Assembly: GCA_900088475.1 (NCBI GenBank)
Contig: FLMG01003195.1
Coordinates: forward strand, 1,563-28,682
Reading direction: 5' to 3'
Length of the DNA: 27,120 bases
From: Hyphochytrium catenoides
Taxonomy: Eukaryota > Sar > Hyphochytriomycetes > Hyphochytriales > Hyphochytriaceae
In this document: in pieces, positions 1 through 10,925 of the stretch
How positions within the stretch are numbered: the stretch's first letter is position 1
Layout of the letters: every line of letters begins with the position of its first letter
The notes under the pieces: generated by a model
What the model was told of the DNA's origin: nothing
Databases searched by the model: none
What the model saw: only the letters and a program-made list of their open reading frames with translations
Program-made: the position numbers and the translations under genes

Positions 1-1170
1 AGTTTACTGTCCTAGCGGTAAGGTCATCCCTTCTCTCTCCTCTCTCTTTCTCTCTATATATCTAGAGATAGATCTCTTTCTTATCTCTGATTGTCTGTCT
101 CTGCGCTCCTAATCAATTTCCTTTATCTCTCTCCCCGTTTGGTTGTTCTCTTCTTCTTCTCTCTCTCTCTCTCTCTCTGCCGTCTCAGCGTACATAGGTT
201 GCGCTCTGTACTCACTCGAGGGCAGACTAGTCGCCCTCTATGTCTCTCCTCTCTTTGTCGGTCTCCCCTCTCGCTTTCACAGTGATCATCTGTCTGTATC
301 TGCCCACTCACACTTCCTCTCTCCTCCCTTCTCTTTTCTCTTGCCTCACTCTCTTTCTCTTTCTCTCTCTTTTCTCTTCTCTATTCTCCCACTCTCTCTC
401 TCTCTCTCTCTCATTCTCCCTCTCTCTCTCTCTCGCCGCTCTCGCTTTTTTACCTCCGTCTCAAGTCTGTCGCCTGGACCACGGCCGTAGCGGCGGGGCT
501 TGTCCTTTCCATTGTGTTCAACCAGCACAAGGCGCAGCTCTTGCGATGGGAGTGGTTCTTTCTCTTTCTCTGCTGGGGCGTTACCTTCTTTCTCTCCATT
601 CTCTTTCTCTTCCCGCAGCTGGAAGAGAGAGAGGGAAAGCCTGTCTACGGCGCGGCGGACCTGTGGTGCTGGATCACGTCTGAGTATAAAGACTATAGAA
701 TGTACCTGTTCTACATCCCGCTCTGGATCTCTTTCTTCGTCATTCTGGTCTGCTATGTGGCCGTCGGATTGTCGCTGAGGAAGAGTGCGCGAAAGTGAGT
801 CTTCTCTCTCTCTCTCTTTTTCCTTTTCTCTGCATTTCTACCTCTCTCTCTGGATGTGTGTCTCTCTCTCTCGCGCGCCCACTCTTCCCTGTCTTCGGTA
901 TTGCCCTCTGCCTCCCGCTCTCTCTATTCTTCTCCTACTCAATCTCTCTTTCTGTGTCTCTCTCTCTCTCTTCTTCTCTTTCCCTCTCCCTCTCTTGTCT
1001 GCACTATCTCTTATAGCTGTCCCATCTCATCCTCTCTCCTTTAGTGCCTTCCCCTCTTTCTCCTCTCTTGCCGCGCTAGAATGTGTCTTTGGGCCACAGT
1101 TGTTTCTAAGCATTCTCGTTCTCCCATTCTAATGACCTCGCCATCTCTCTCTTTTTTCTCTTTTGTTCCT

Positions 1171-1236
<66 letters not shown>

Positions 1237-1238
1237 CG

Positions 1239-1280
<42 letters not shown>

Positions 1281-1284
1281 TTTG

Positions 1285-1318
<34 letters not shown>

Positions 1319-2700
1319 TTTGTTCTCTCTTTCTCTCTCTCGATCTCTCTCCATCTCTCTCTTTCTCTCTCTCTCTCTACGCTCTCTCTCCATACTCTCT
1401 CTCTCCTCTGTAGTCTGGAGAAAGGAGGTCTAGAGAGTGCCGATCTGCGGATGTTGAACAGGAACAGGCGGCGTTACGCGCTGAAGACGTCTTCCTATCT
1501 CTTCGCGTTCTTCTGCTGCTGGTTCCCTGCCACCATCAACAGGATCTTCAACCAGATCAACCCTCAGGAGAAAGTATTCGCTCTCTTTCTAGTCCACGCG
1601 GTACGATCTTGCGGTCTGCTCTCTCTCCCCCTCTCTCTCTCGCTTTCTCTCATTCTCGCATAGTTACTCTCTCTCAAGTCTCCCTTAAGTCTCTCCCTCT
1701 CTCTCTCTCTCTTTCTTTTATATGCTCTCTCTTGTATAGTCTATCTCTCACGGCGCCACGTGTCGACCTCCTCCTTTGTCGCCTCATACATTTTCTCGGG
1801 TCTCTTTCTCTCTTCCTCTTTTCTTACTGTCGTCTCTCCCTGGCACACTCATGTTGGCTCACCTTCCTTTCCCTCGCCCCTGTCTTCTCTCGATCTCTCG
1901 TTGCTCGCAATTCTTGCTGACTCTCTCTCCCCCTTCCGATCTCTCTCTCTCTCTATATATATATATGTCTCTCTCTCTTTTCGTCTGTTTTCCTGCAGAC
2001 TATGGTTCCACTCAGCGGCTTCCTGAACTCTGTCATTTACTTCTGGTCGAACATCTGCTACCAGCTTTCTTCATCGCCTTCTCCCTCTCTCTCTCTCTCG
2101 AGCTCAATACCTGCAGAGAGAGAGGGAACACGGTCGGGACCGCTTCTCCCTCTCCCTCCTACTCTTGTGTCCTACAAAGGGCGAAACAGAGTGATCAAGA
2201 CTCTCTCTCCTCGAGCTCTTGACTCTTTTTCAATCTCTCTCTCCTCCTTTACCTCTTCTCTCTCTCTCTCTCCTTGCAGCCCTCCCGCTTACAACCTCCA
2301 CGAAGAGAGAGACGAGGAAGCAGGAAGAGAGAGAATGATAGACGACCATTTGAAGGCATTGCCCTCAGGAAGTGCAAGACGGAAGAAGAGAGAAGAGAAA
2401 AGACAATCGCAAAGAGAAAGAGACTCGGTCGAGAAAGGCGTCTCTCGAGATTGGACAGATCGCATAAGCAGGCCGAGCTTTGCTGGGAGCAAGGCCCCCG
2501 AGAGAGAGAATGCAGGATCTAAGGCAAAAGAATCCAGAGAGAGAGAGGGAGAGAGAGAACGCACGGTGAGAGAAAGAAGCAGCATGGAGAGAGACGTGGC
2601 ACGGAGAGCGGAAGCTGGACAACTCCCTTCCTACCTTGCCTCTATCGATGACGCAGGGAAGGTGGATAGCTACACAGGCGCTCAACTGCTGAGGATTTGA
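1..2700 (+). CDS. cAMP-receptor-like G-protein-coupled receptor, 3' part (TM3 to C-tail)
   Basis: The 5' end lies outside the window. Exons: 1-17, 466-794, 1414-1600 and 1999-2700 (TGA); phases agree at all three junctions (0, 2, 0), giving about 410 residues here. Visible helices: TM3 (FTVLA/SVAWTTAV... to NQHK), TM4 (WFFLFLCWGVTFFLSILF), the second extracellular loop with WCWI and YKDYRMYLFY, TM5 (IPLWISFFVILVCYVAV), TM6 (SSYLFAFFCCWFPATINRI) and TM7 (PLSGFLNSVIYFW). The WCWI loop followed by a YxPLW-type TM5 is typical of the Dictyostelium cAR / plant GCR1-like class, which couples plasma-membrane signals to heterotrimeric G proteins. The ligand cannot be inferred. The C-terminal ~210 residues are low-complexity, rich in Ser, Arg and Glu. 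An extra CT-rich intron ending at 2280 (cttgcag) is possible inside the tail, so the tail is less certain than the helices. Confidence 0.82.
1174..1410 (+). repeat. (CT)n microsatellite forming most of a receptor intron
   Basis: Nearly uninterrupted CT dinucleotide repeats, with a few TTTTGTT and other breaks, fill the 3' half of the intron 795-1413 and run into its acceptor (ctctgtag). Similar shorter tracts fill the other introns of this gene (149-178, 386-440, 1943-1980). They act as extreme polypyrimidine tracts and create the spurious SLSL/RERE open frames on the two strands. Confidence 0.9.
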
Positions 2701-3286
2701 GTCGTCTTACGTTTCTCTCTCTCTCTCTCTCTCTCTCTCCGGTGTCCTCACACTGTCCATCTCAGCTTCCTCTTCGCTCGAAAGTGGCCATTGACATCTA
2801 TTCCTTCTTCTATCCTTCCCCACACTTATTCTCTCTCTCTCTCTCTCCTTTTTCTCTCTCTCTTCTTTCCCTCATGGATATAAGTCTTCCTGTTCCATGT
2901 CTGGCCCTGTATGTTTGATGATAGTCCCAAGAGGCCCCAAGGTCAATGCTCTTCGTCCTGTTTCCTAATAACTTGTCACTCTTTTGCACTCTGTCTCATC
3001 TCTCCTCCGTCTTCCCATTTAGATTACACTGTGCTCTATGTCTCAACAGTCTTCTGTCTGTCCAGCCTTTCAAGATGCACTCGTCTCTCTCTATTTCTGT
3101 CCCTTCTCGGCCCTGATGTCAAAGAAGAGGGTCAATAAATAAGAGGAAGAGGTTCCCAATGTTAACTTCTAGGAGGCACAGGAAAATCTTCCTCTCCGAA
3201 TGTTACCGCGATGCTTTTCTTCCCTCTCCCTTTACGTTGTTCTCCCTCCTCTTCTCTCCGTCTCTCTCTCTCTCTTTGACTCTCTC
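2701..3286. other. Intergenic region between convergent genes
   Basis: This region lies between the receptor stop and the threonine synthase stop, tail to tail. It holds two CT-rich blocks (2713-2740 and 2828-2870) and a canonical AATAAA at 3134-3139 on the + strand, a possible poly(A) signal for the receptor mRNA about 430 bases after its stop. No gene is visible. Confidence 0.5.
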
Positions 3287-6200
3287 CTACCGCCGCTTCA
3301 TCAGCGCCACTACTGAGCCAGTCACTATAGCGAGAGAGGTAACAGCTGCGCCGATGACGATCGGATTGTGCGCGTACTCTTTGTACTGCGCAGGGAGAAA
3401 GAAAGGCATAAGCCGCGCGTAAACGCATGGCTCTACATTCTCTCTCTTTGCTTTTTCCTCTATGAAATGCTTGACTGCCTGGGCAGAGTTGGCTACCCGG
3501 AAGACTCGCGTTGGCTGCTCCTCTAAAGCCTCTAGGATCGGATGCTGAGGAGGACGGAAGCCTACGAGAGAGAGAGAGAGAGACCAGAGGACAGGTTAAG
3601 TACAACTGCGAAGACCTTTAGCCTAACGTAGGGCGGAAAAAGACATCCAGCAGAGCGTATACGGCGCTAGAGAATCACGGAAGGTGCAGAGCCACAGCAT
3701 GCAATAGAGGAGAGCATATATTGAAGAGAGAGAAGGAGAGAGAGAGATGGAGCCAAGAGGAAAGGGCCAGTAAGGACTACCTAGAGCTTTCTCTGCCGCA
3801 TCCAAGAACTTCCCCGGGTGAGCTGTGCCTACCACCACAACGGCGGAGGCCGTGCCCTACAATCAGATATATCGAGAGAAATGGCCAACATATGTCAGTC
3901 TCGCTCTCTCACCCTCTTTTTTCTCTCTTTTATTGTCTCTCTCTCTCTTTCCCCTTTTTCTTTCTTTCTCTTCTCTTTCTGGTCTCGTTCCCCTTCCCTT
4001 CCTCACCAGCCACCACTACATTGGCACGAATCTCTCTATCTGCGCAATGTGCAATTGGAGGTTGTAAAGTCCTCCCTCTCTCTTTCTCTCTCTTTCTCTC
4101 CCCTCTTGCTCTTCGTTCCCTTTCTCAGCCACTTTTTTCTCTCTCTCTCTCACGAGCGCCAGAGAGGTCTCCGTCTCTCTCTCTCTCTTCTTCCTCTCTA
4201 GGTCCCTCCCCTAGCTTATCTATCTCTTTCTCTTCCTACCAACGGCTCCAAACATGCCGTTCCTACCTTAACTTTCTCCGCGGCTCCCACTCCGATGGCA
4301 GTGTGAGGGTCAAAGATATATTCGTCAGAGTCAAAGTACTTCTTCACAATCTCTAGCACTTCCTGTGAGGCGCCATGGGGAGAGAGACGCCATCAGGAGG
4401 ACGAAAGGAATAGGCAGAGAGGACAAAGAGCAAAGAGAGGGATCAAGGAACAACAGGAGCAAGAGGAGAGAGAGAGAGAGAGAGACGAGAAGCGAAAAGT
4501 TGAGGGGAAATCATGAGACAAAGAAACCACTATACAGACTCTGTCTCTCCTGTCTCCATTCGCTGTGTCTTACCTTCTGGTCCACTCGGGCAGAGGAAAA
4601 CTCCTCCTTCGCCCTTCTGAGCTTTTGACCCTCAATCGTGAGTGCTCCTGAAAAAAAGAGAGAGAGAGAGTTGAGTCATCGAATGAGTAAGAGGCTAACT
4701 CTTCCTTTCTTGTCCCTCTCTTTGCCATGCCGCCTGCTACCTGTTTTCTCAAAGTCTGCCATCCACTGCTTGAGCACCTCTGGATCATTGTCTGCAAGAT
4801 CGAAGAGGAATCTCTCAAAGTTACTTGAGATGCAGATGTCCATCGACGGAGAGAGAGTAGGCACAACTCCCTCTTTGTGATACTTCCTGCGAGTAACTAT
4901 TAGCATAGACACTAAGACGGAAAGAAAGGAGAGAGAAGTGGTGTAGGAGCGACCCAAAGCCTCGGAGTGAGCAATGAGATCAAGAAACGTTGGGATAAAG
5001 ACTTAGGAGTGCGAGCGGCTTCAGTGCAAGGATTAGTGAGAATGTGCGATGAGACGTCCCTTTGAAGAGAAGAAAGTCCATTCAGAAAGACTTTTGCACA
5101 CAAGAAATAGAAAAAAGGGGAGAGACCTCAGCCAGGGGGAAGAGAGAAGAACAGAAAGAAAAGAATGAACAATAGCAAAGGCAAGTGCTGAAACGACCGG
5201 AAGAAAGAGAGAGCGACAGAAAAAGATACAGAGGGACAGAGAGAGAGAGAACCGCACCCCTGTGTGAAGAATCTGTGGAGTATATCATTCTCATTCGTAG
5301 CCACAATGAGCTTGCCAATAGGAAGTCCAAGTTTCTTCGCATAATAACCCGCAAGGATGTCCCCGAAGTTGCCGGTCGGAACGGAGAAATCCACCCTAGA
5401 TAATGACGGGACACAGACGAAAGAGATACACCGGAACATAAGGTCTTTATAAAACAGCGCGCAGAGAAATAGATAGAAAGAGAGAGAGAGAGAGAGAGAA
5501 AAAGAGAGAGAAAGAGAGAGAGAGAGCAGCGGGAAACACAAGGTTTGATGCCTTACTCTGTCTTGCCAACTTTCCCCTTGATGTCCTTGACCACCTTGAA
5601 GTATGTGAAGAAGTAATAGACAATCTGGGCCAGGATCCTTGCCCAATTGATGGAGTTCACAGCCCCAAGATTATACTAAAGAAGAGAGAAAGCGAGAGCG
5701 GACAAGAGGGAAGACTATGTCATTTTCTCTGCCTTTGCAAGCCGGCCTCTCTGCTTCTCTGTCTTCTCCTTTCTTTCTTCAGTCTCCATCAACAACTGCT
5801 TTTTCTTGCCTGCACTCTCTCCTTACCTTAGCCTTAAAGGCCGCATCGGCAAAGCATTCCTTCACTATATGCTGACAGTCGTCAAAGGAGCCCGCAACAG
5901 CCATATTATGGACATTAGCGTCAAGAACTGAAGTCATCTGCCTCTCTTGCACAGGGCTGACCCTTCCCTCAGGGAAGAGGATATAGACATCCACATTCTC
6001 CTTCCCTCTCAGTCCGGCAATAGCTGAGCTCCCTGAAGAGAAAGTGGAGCAAGTAAAACCACATAGAGCAGTCGTAAGATTGGATAAGCATATCGAAGAG
6101 AGAGAGAGGACAGAAAAGTTGTGAAGAGACAGCAGTGTTCCTGGGATCCACTTTCCTATATCTTCTATGTCACCAACCTGTGTCTCCGGATGTGGCACCA

Positions 6201-7397
6201 AGGATGGTCACGTGTCCGTGGTGCTTGCCGGGCCTTGAAAGAAAGTACTCGAAGAGATTTCCTGCAGAAAAAAGAGATGGGTAACGTCAATGGCGTCGCA
6301 GAAAGAGCGACAGTTTGAAAGAAGAGCTCTAAGAGCGGGAGTTGCAGAAGCAAGCCGTGGCAATGTAGTTCGAGAAGTAGAGGAGAGGAGAGATAAAGAC
6401 ACAGGGAATAGGGACAAAGACGACAGAGAGAGAGAAGGATACTTTGATAACGAGCAACAGGAAAGTGCACCGTACCTAGGAACTGCAGTGCAATGTCCTT
6501 GAAGGCGAACGTTGGGCCGTGGAACAGCTCCATCACGTAGAGCTGCCCAACCTTGCGGACCTGAAGAAATGGAGAGGCCGAACGCAGCCAAGGACGCTAT
6601 TGTAAGGAGAGAGACTGCCAGCGGCTCGTAAATTCTTGAACGAGACAGAGAGAAAATGCCAGGACTATGACGTAGGGGCATAGACGAAGAGATTAAGAGA
6701 AAAGGCAAACATCCCCTTCCATAACCCTCTCAACAAGTAAGAAAATTATCGGTTGTTCATTGTCTTCAGGCCCAGACCTGATGCTTCTCTTTCCCTTCCT
6801 TACCTCAACAGCCTCCTTGTGCCGGAAGGTGCTATAACTCTTCTCCACAATCTTCTTCAGCTCAGCGCGGGGCAGCTCAGAGTCGTCGACAAACAAGGAG
6901 ATCACTTCCACAGCCAGCTCCGGGAAGCTGAGATCCTTCGGAACAAAAGGACAGGAGAGGGAAAGGAGGGAGCAGCGGCAGTCTGTTAAAATATTATAGC
7001 TGTATACAGGAAGACAGAGTAAAGAGGAACGACTGTTACCTATCGACGCTATGTACATGAAGACAGGAAGAAGAAGAACGAGGTTTAAGGGCAAAGGCCA
7101 CATCGTTCGCCGACAGTAGAATATTTACCTTCCACTTCTGCAGCGCATCCTTCGGCAAGGACGGGAACTCTTCTGGAACAAGGAGACCTAAAACAGGGCC
7201 GCGGAGCAGAGGTAAGTAAAGGCAAGAGGAGCTCGTTGATAGATGGCCGGAGAAGAAAGACGAGGTTGAAATGGCCTGGACAACCGAGAGAGTTAAACCC
7301 CAACCAACTGACCTCTGTCCTTCGCCAACCCCATGAAGACAGCTTCTTCAAAGGTAACGCCACGGACGGCGCCCCGAGTGCTTCTATAGAGAACCAT
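3287..7397 (-). CDS. Threonine synthase (PLP-dependent), with C-terminal hydrophobic extension
   Basis: Converts O-phosphohomoserine to threonine and phosphate. Minus-strand exons: 7313-7397, 7129-7187, 6804-6935, 6476-6560, 6178-6261, 5827-6032, 5557-5675, 5258-5395, 4741-4886, 4574-4647, 4267-4362, 3781-3856, 3287-3561. All 12 introns are GT-AG and phases match, giving 524 residues; the fungal/bacterial-type family is about 430-515. The start gives MVLYRSTRG, the usual family N-terminus, so no transit peptide is visible. Key motifs: FHGPTFAFKD with PLP lysine K113, ATSGDTG (143-149, phosphate/PLP loop), PTGNFGDILAG (263-273), and SPSMDICISSNFERF. The usual C-terminus (VKHFIEE, 463-469) is followed by about 50 extra residues ending in a hydrophobic segment (about 500-521) and KRR, then TAG at 3289-3287. 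Head-to-head with the ankyrin gene. Confidence 0.94.
3857..4266 (-). other. Threonine synthase intron with reversed strand bias
   Basis: Intron between exons 11 and 12 of threonine synthase. It is CT-rich on the + strand, so it is purine-rich on the sense strand. That is the reverse of most introns in this half of the window, although its acceptor (GATTGTAG) is ordinary. No coding content on the + strand is recognised. Confidence 0.6.
5479..5526 (-). repeat. (GA)n tract, CT on the sense strand, in a threonine synthase intron
   Basis: GA repeat within the intron 5396-5556. Comparable tracts sit at 3566-3583 and 4467-4486 in other introns of the same minus-strand gene. Read on the sense strand they are CT tracts, so they match the polypyrimidine bias seen in the + strand genes. 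Confidence 0.8.
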
Positions 7398-8118
7398 TGT
7401 AGCCGAGGTATCGGGTCACTCAGACTTTCACGTTCACGGCAGCTACAGCGACCCTAGAACCAGCCAAACACCTAGCTCTCTTCCAAAGCCACGAAGCTGG
7501 AAGCTGGGTCTTCAGATGAAGAGCCTCACGACGCGGTCAGAAAGCTTCAGAAATGTCTTTCTTCATCAGAGCGCTTCAGCTTCAGCTTCAGCTCGAGCTT
7601 CAGCTTCGTCTGCGAGTGGGTGAGAACTGTGAGAACTCCAACAATAAAATGCGAGAAATGTGCTTTGTTGAAGCGACAAATCACTGATTAATCACATCGC
7701 TGATTACTGCAACATATGATTCATAGCGGATAGTGCTAAAAAAGTAAACCTTTCTCATAGTTTTGAGACCGCTGATTGGATGAACAAAACGAAAAGGATT
7801 AAAACCTACCAATAGGAGGGAGTATTTAATATGGGATTTATAGCGCGATTATAAAAACTTAATCTGTATCCATTTCTTTTTTGTACCCTATCACATCTAT
7901 GATTGAGTTGCAGCTTGGCGCTTCGCATCATGAAAGAAAGAGAACCGTTTCTGAAGACTCTGTGAAGATTATTGGAGCTCTGGAACTCTTGCCTCTCTCC
8001 TCAGGCTGCAGCGTGATGCCAAAAGAGTAGGCAGACGGGGCTGAGGCAATGTCCGCCAGAGGCCTGGCAAAGGGCAGTCGGGTTATCTGATCTAAGGGCT
8101 AGAGAGGTGCTTAGCAGA
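7398..8118. promoter_or_regulatory. Divergent intergenic region between threonine synthase and ankyrin gene
   Basis: 721 bases between two start codons that point away from each other, so it should hold both promoters. It has a cluster of GCTTCA hexamers at 7573-7608 with scattered copies from about 7480. Next comes an AT-rich stretch (about 7628-7880) unlike its surroundings, with repeated CTGATTA/ATCAC words. An acceptor-like ctctcctcag ends at 8003, followed by out-of-frame ATGs that stop quickly; this suggests a 5' UTR exon of the ankyrin gene beginning at about 8004. No protein gene is visible. Confidence 0.45.
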
Positions 8119-10888
8119 ATGCATAGTGGTTTGCGTCTCCGTGCCCGTCTTCCACGATGGGACCTGTCGATCGGTGTGGTTGCCCAAGGTAATGGCTTCG
8201 ATAAGCTAAAGAGAAAGAGGAGAAGGCCCCCTTGGCGCGGCTCTGAATCTCTCAGATGGTCCTGTCCTGCTGCTAGTCTGAGCACAGGGACCACAGATGA
8301 GTACCCTCGCTCTTCAACTGTCCATCACTTTGCGGTTGCTAAGGTTGTCCGGGCCGTCTTGCATGACCCAAAAGCTGTTCTTGAAGACGCTAGGTAGTGA
8401 CTCTGAACCTTAGCATGCTCCGCACTATCACGAGACCCAACGTTCTTGTCTCTATTTGTCTCTCAACTCCCGACCTTGTCTTGACAGGCAGATGCGGGAG
8501 GGAGACGGTGGGGAAGTTTCTGTTGGAAGACAAGTGATAATCGTGTCTTCTGCGTCACTCTCCACGCCCGAGGGGCTTGTGTCCTTCCTCGACTCAGCGG
8601 TAAGAACCGTGACCTGCCCCTCTGGGCGCTCTCTTTCTATGTTTTGATGCTTACTTTTCTCCTCTATAGTCGGACTTGAGAGCCTCTGTCTCGTCCTGTT
8701 TGCTCTGGCAGTGCGTCTCTTTGTCCTCCTCGTTCTTTCTTCTCCACTTAAATCTTTTTTGTCTCTTTCGCTCCGTTACTTTGCCTCATCCTTCGCCCTC
8801 TCTTTTCTCCTTTGCTCTTCCTCTCAAGTGCTTCTGTTCCTCGCCCGTTTTCTAATGTCCGGCGCTGCGGATGTGCCTTTCTCGCTGCTAGACAACGAAA
8901 GATGGAGAGAACAAGATATTCCTAATACGCGAGGAAGATTTCACGCATCTTCTCTCCAAAGAGGTTCTCTCCATGTAAGACTTCTATCCATGGACAGACG
9001 ATCAAGCATATAGCGCCCCTAAAGATCTATTCCCTTCCTCACAGCGGTGGAGGAACAGGAGGGAAAGAGAGAGAGACGCCGCTACAGCTCCTTGAAGGTG
9101 AAGGTACAGGCGCTAAGACCTTCTCAGACGCTCTCTCGAAGAGAGACAGTGATCTTATGCTTAGTTCAGCATCAAAGATAACGCTTTTAGAACTTCAGCG
9201 CAGTTTGGTGGGTTATTGTTTGTCTCTCTTCCTGTCTCTCTCCCTGTTACGCTCTTTGTTTTCTGTCTTCGCCATCGTACTGCCTTCTCGTCTGTCTCCA
9301 CCTCATTCCCTTCTCCTCTCTCCACTTCCCTCGTTTCTTTCTCACCTCTCGTTTGGCATTCGCTCTCTGTGCCCCATTATCTACCTTTCTCTTTTCTCTC
9401 TCTCTCTCTCTATAGATATATATGTCTGTCTGCCTCTCTCTCACTCTCTCTCTCTCTTTCTCTCTTTAATTTTCCACTTATTCATTGTGGTCCTCCCTCT
9501 CTGCTGTCTTTTAGGCTCCATCCTCTGCCACTCTCCTCCCTCCTTCCTCTCTCCCTGGAGTAAACACGGACGGAACCGTCACAGATGTGCCGTCTTCTCT
9601 TCTCACGGAGAGAGAGAAGCAGTTCCTCGATGCTGCCAGGAGAGGGGACAGGGAAAAGCTTCAAAGCTTGCAAGGAGAGAGCGAAAAGTACGGAGTAGGA
9701 GAACGGGGCGCGATTCTTAATGTTAATGTTCATGAGCCGACCCACGGCGGCACAGCTCTGCATATTGTCGCGGGCAACCTTTCTCTCTCTGCTGAGGTAA
9801 GCAAAGGGCACTCTTGAAAAGCTCACGCGATCGTTTCAAGGTTAGAAAGTCATAGAGAAGAGAAGGGTCTGTTGAGGAAAGGCGAAACAAGAGAGAGGAT
9901 ATCCGCATGCCGATGAGAGAAATTCGATGGCAAGCCTGAGTCTGCTTTATGTACTCTCTCTCCCTCTCTCTGGCTCTCTCTCTCTCTCTTTCTCTCTCCC
10001 CTTACGTTCTCTCCTTTTCTCTCTCCCTCTTTCCCTCTCTTTCCTGAGTAGCTTCGGCTTCAGTTAGTTGAGTGGCTCTGCTCCTGCGGTGCTGAGGTGA
10101 ACAGTCGAGCGACAAACGGTTCTACTCCGCTCCATTGGGCGGCAGGGGCCGGAGCGAAGGAAACCGTTCTCTTTCTCTTAGAGAGAGGTGCAGATATAGA
10201 CGCCAGGACGTACACTTGGACGTAAGTAGCGCGGATCAATGTGAAAGTTGGAGGGCCACAGCATGACTCCAGATGCACTCGTTTCTTGTCCTGTGTGGCC
10301 CCTTACACTTTCTCTCTCCTTTATTTATCTCTCCCCGTCTTTCTTCTTTTTCTCTCTGTGTCTCTCTTTCTCCCCCTCTCTTGCTTCCTCATTCTCTTCC
10401 TCTCTGTGTCTCTCCCTCTTTACTCTCTTTCTCCCTCTCGCATCCCCTGGCTCTCATTCTATCGCTGTTCTTAGTCTTCCTACAAACTGAAATTCTCCTT
10501 GTCTCCGTTCCTTAGCCGTCAGGTGTTCGGTCGAGGTAGCGGGCAAACAGCCCTGCATTGGGCCGCCGAAGGTGGCCATCGAGAAGTTGTTCATCTGCTT
10601 CTTTCAGCCTCAGACCTTGCGGCTGGAGCTCTGGACGAGAGAGGACAGACGCCAAAGGTGATGCCACAGGATCACTGTCGGTCTCCTATTCTTCCCCTAC
10701 CTAGTTCCTGTTGTTGATGGTCTCTCTCCGCGTCGGCTCCTTGTGCGCGGCAAATCGGTTTCTCTGTCTTCTTGCACCTTTCTAGCCCAACAACTGCTGT
10801 CTCTGTATGTTTCTCTCTTCCTCTCTTTCTGTGGGTCTCTCTATAAAGTATCTCTTTCTCCTAGCCCATTGCTATCTATCTATATTCC

Positions 10889-10925
<37 letters not shown>

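Noticed and set aside
1106-1663. Long open frames of repeated Ser-Leu (+) or Arg-Glu (-)
   Set aside because: They are translations of CT/GA microsatellites lying in a receptor intron whose splice sites fit the protein; not genes.
3162-3605. 147-codon minus-strand frame over the threonine synthase 3' end
   Set aside because: It is shifted by one base from the frame that continues the conserved enzyme; its Arg/Ser-rich content is a shadow.
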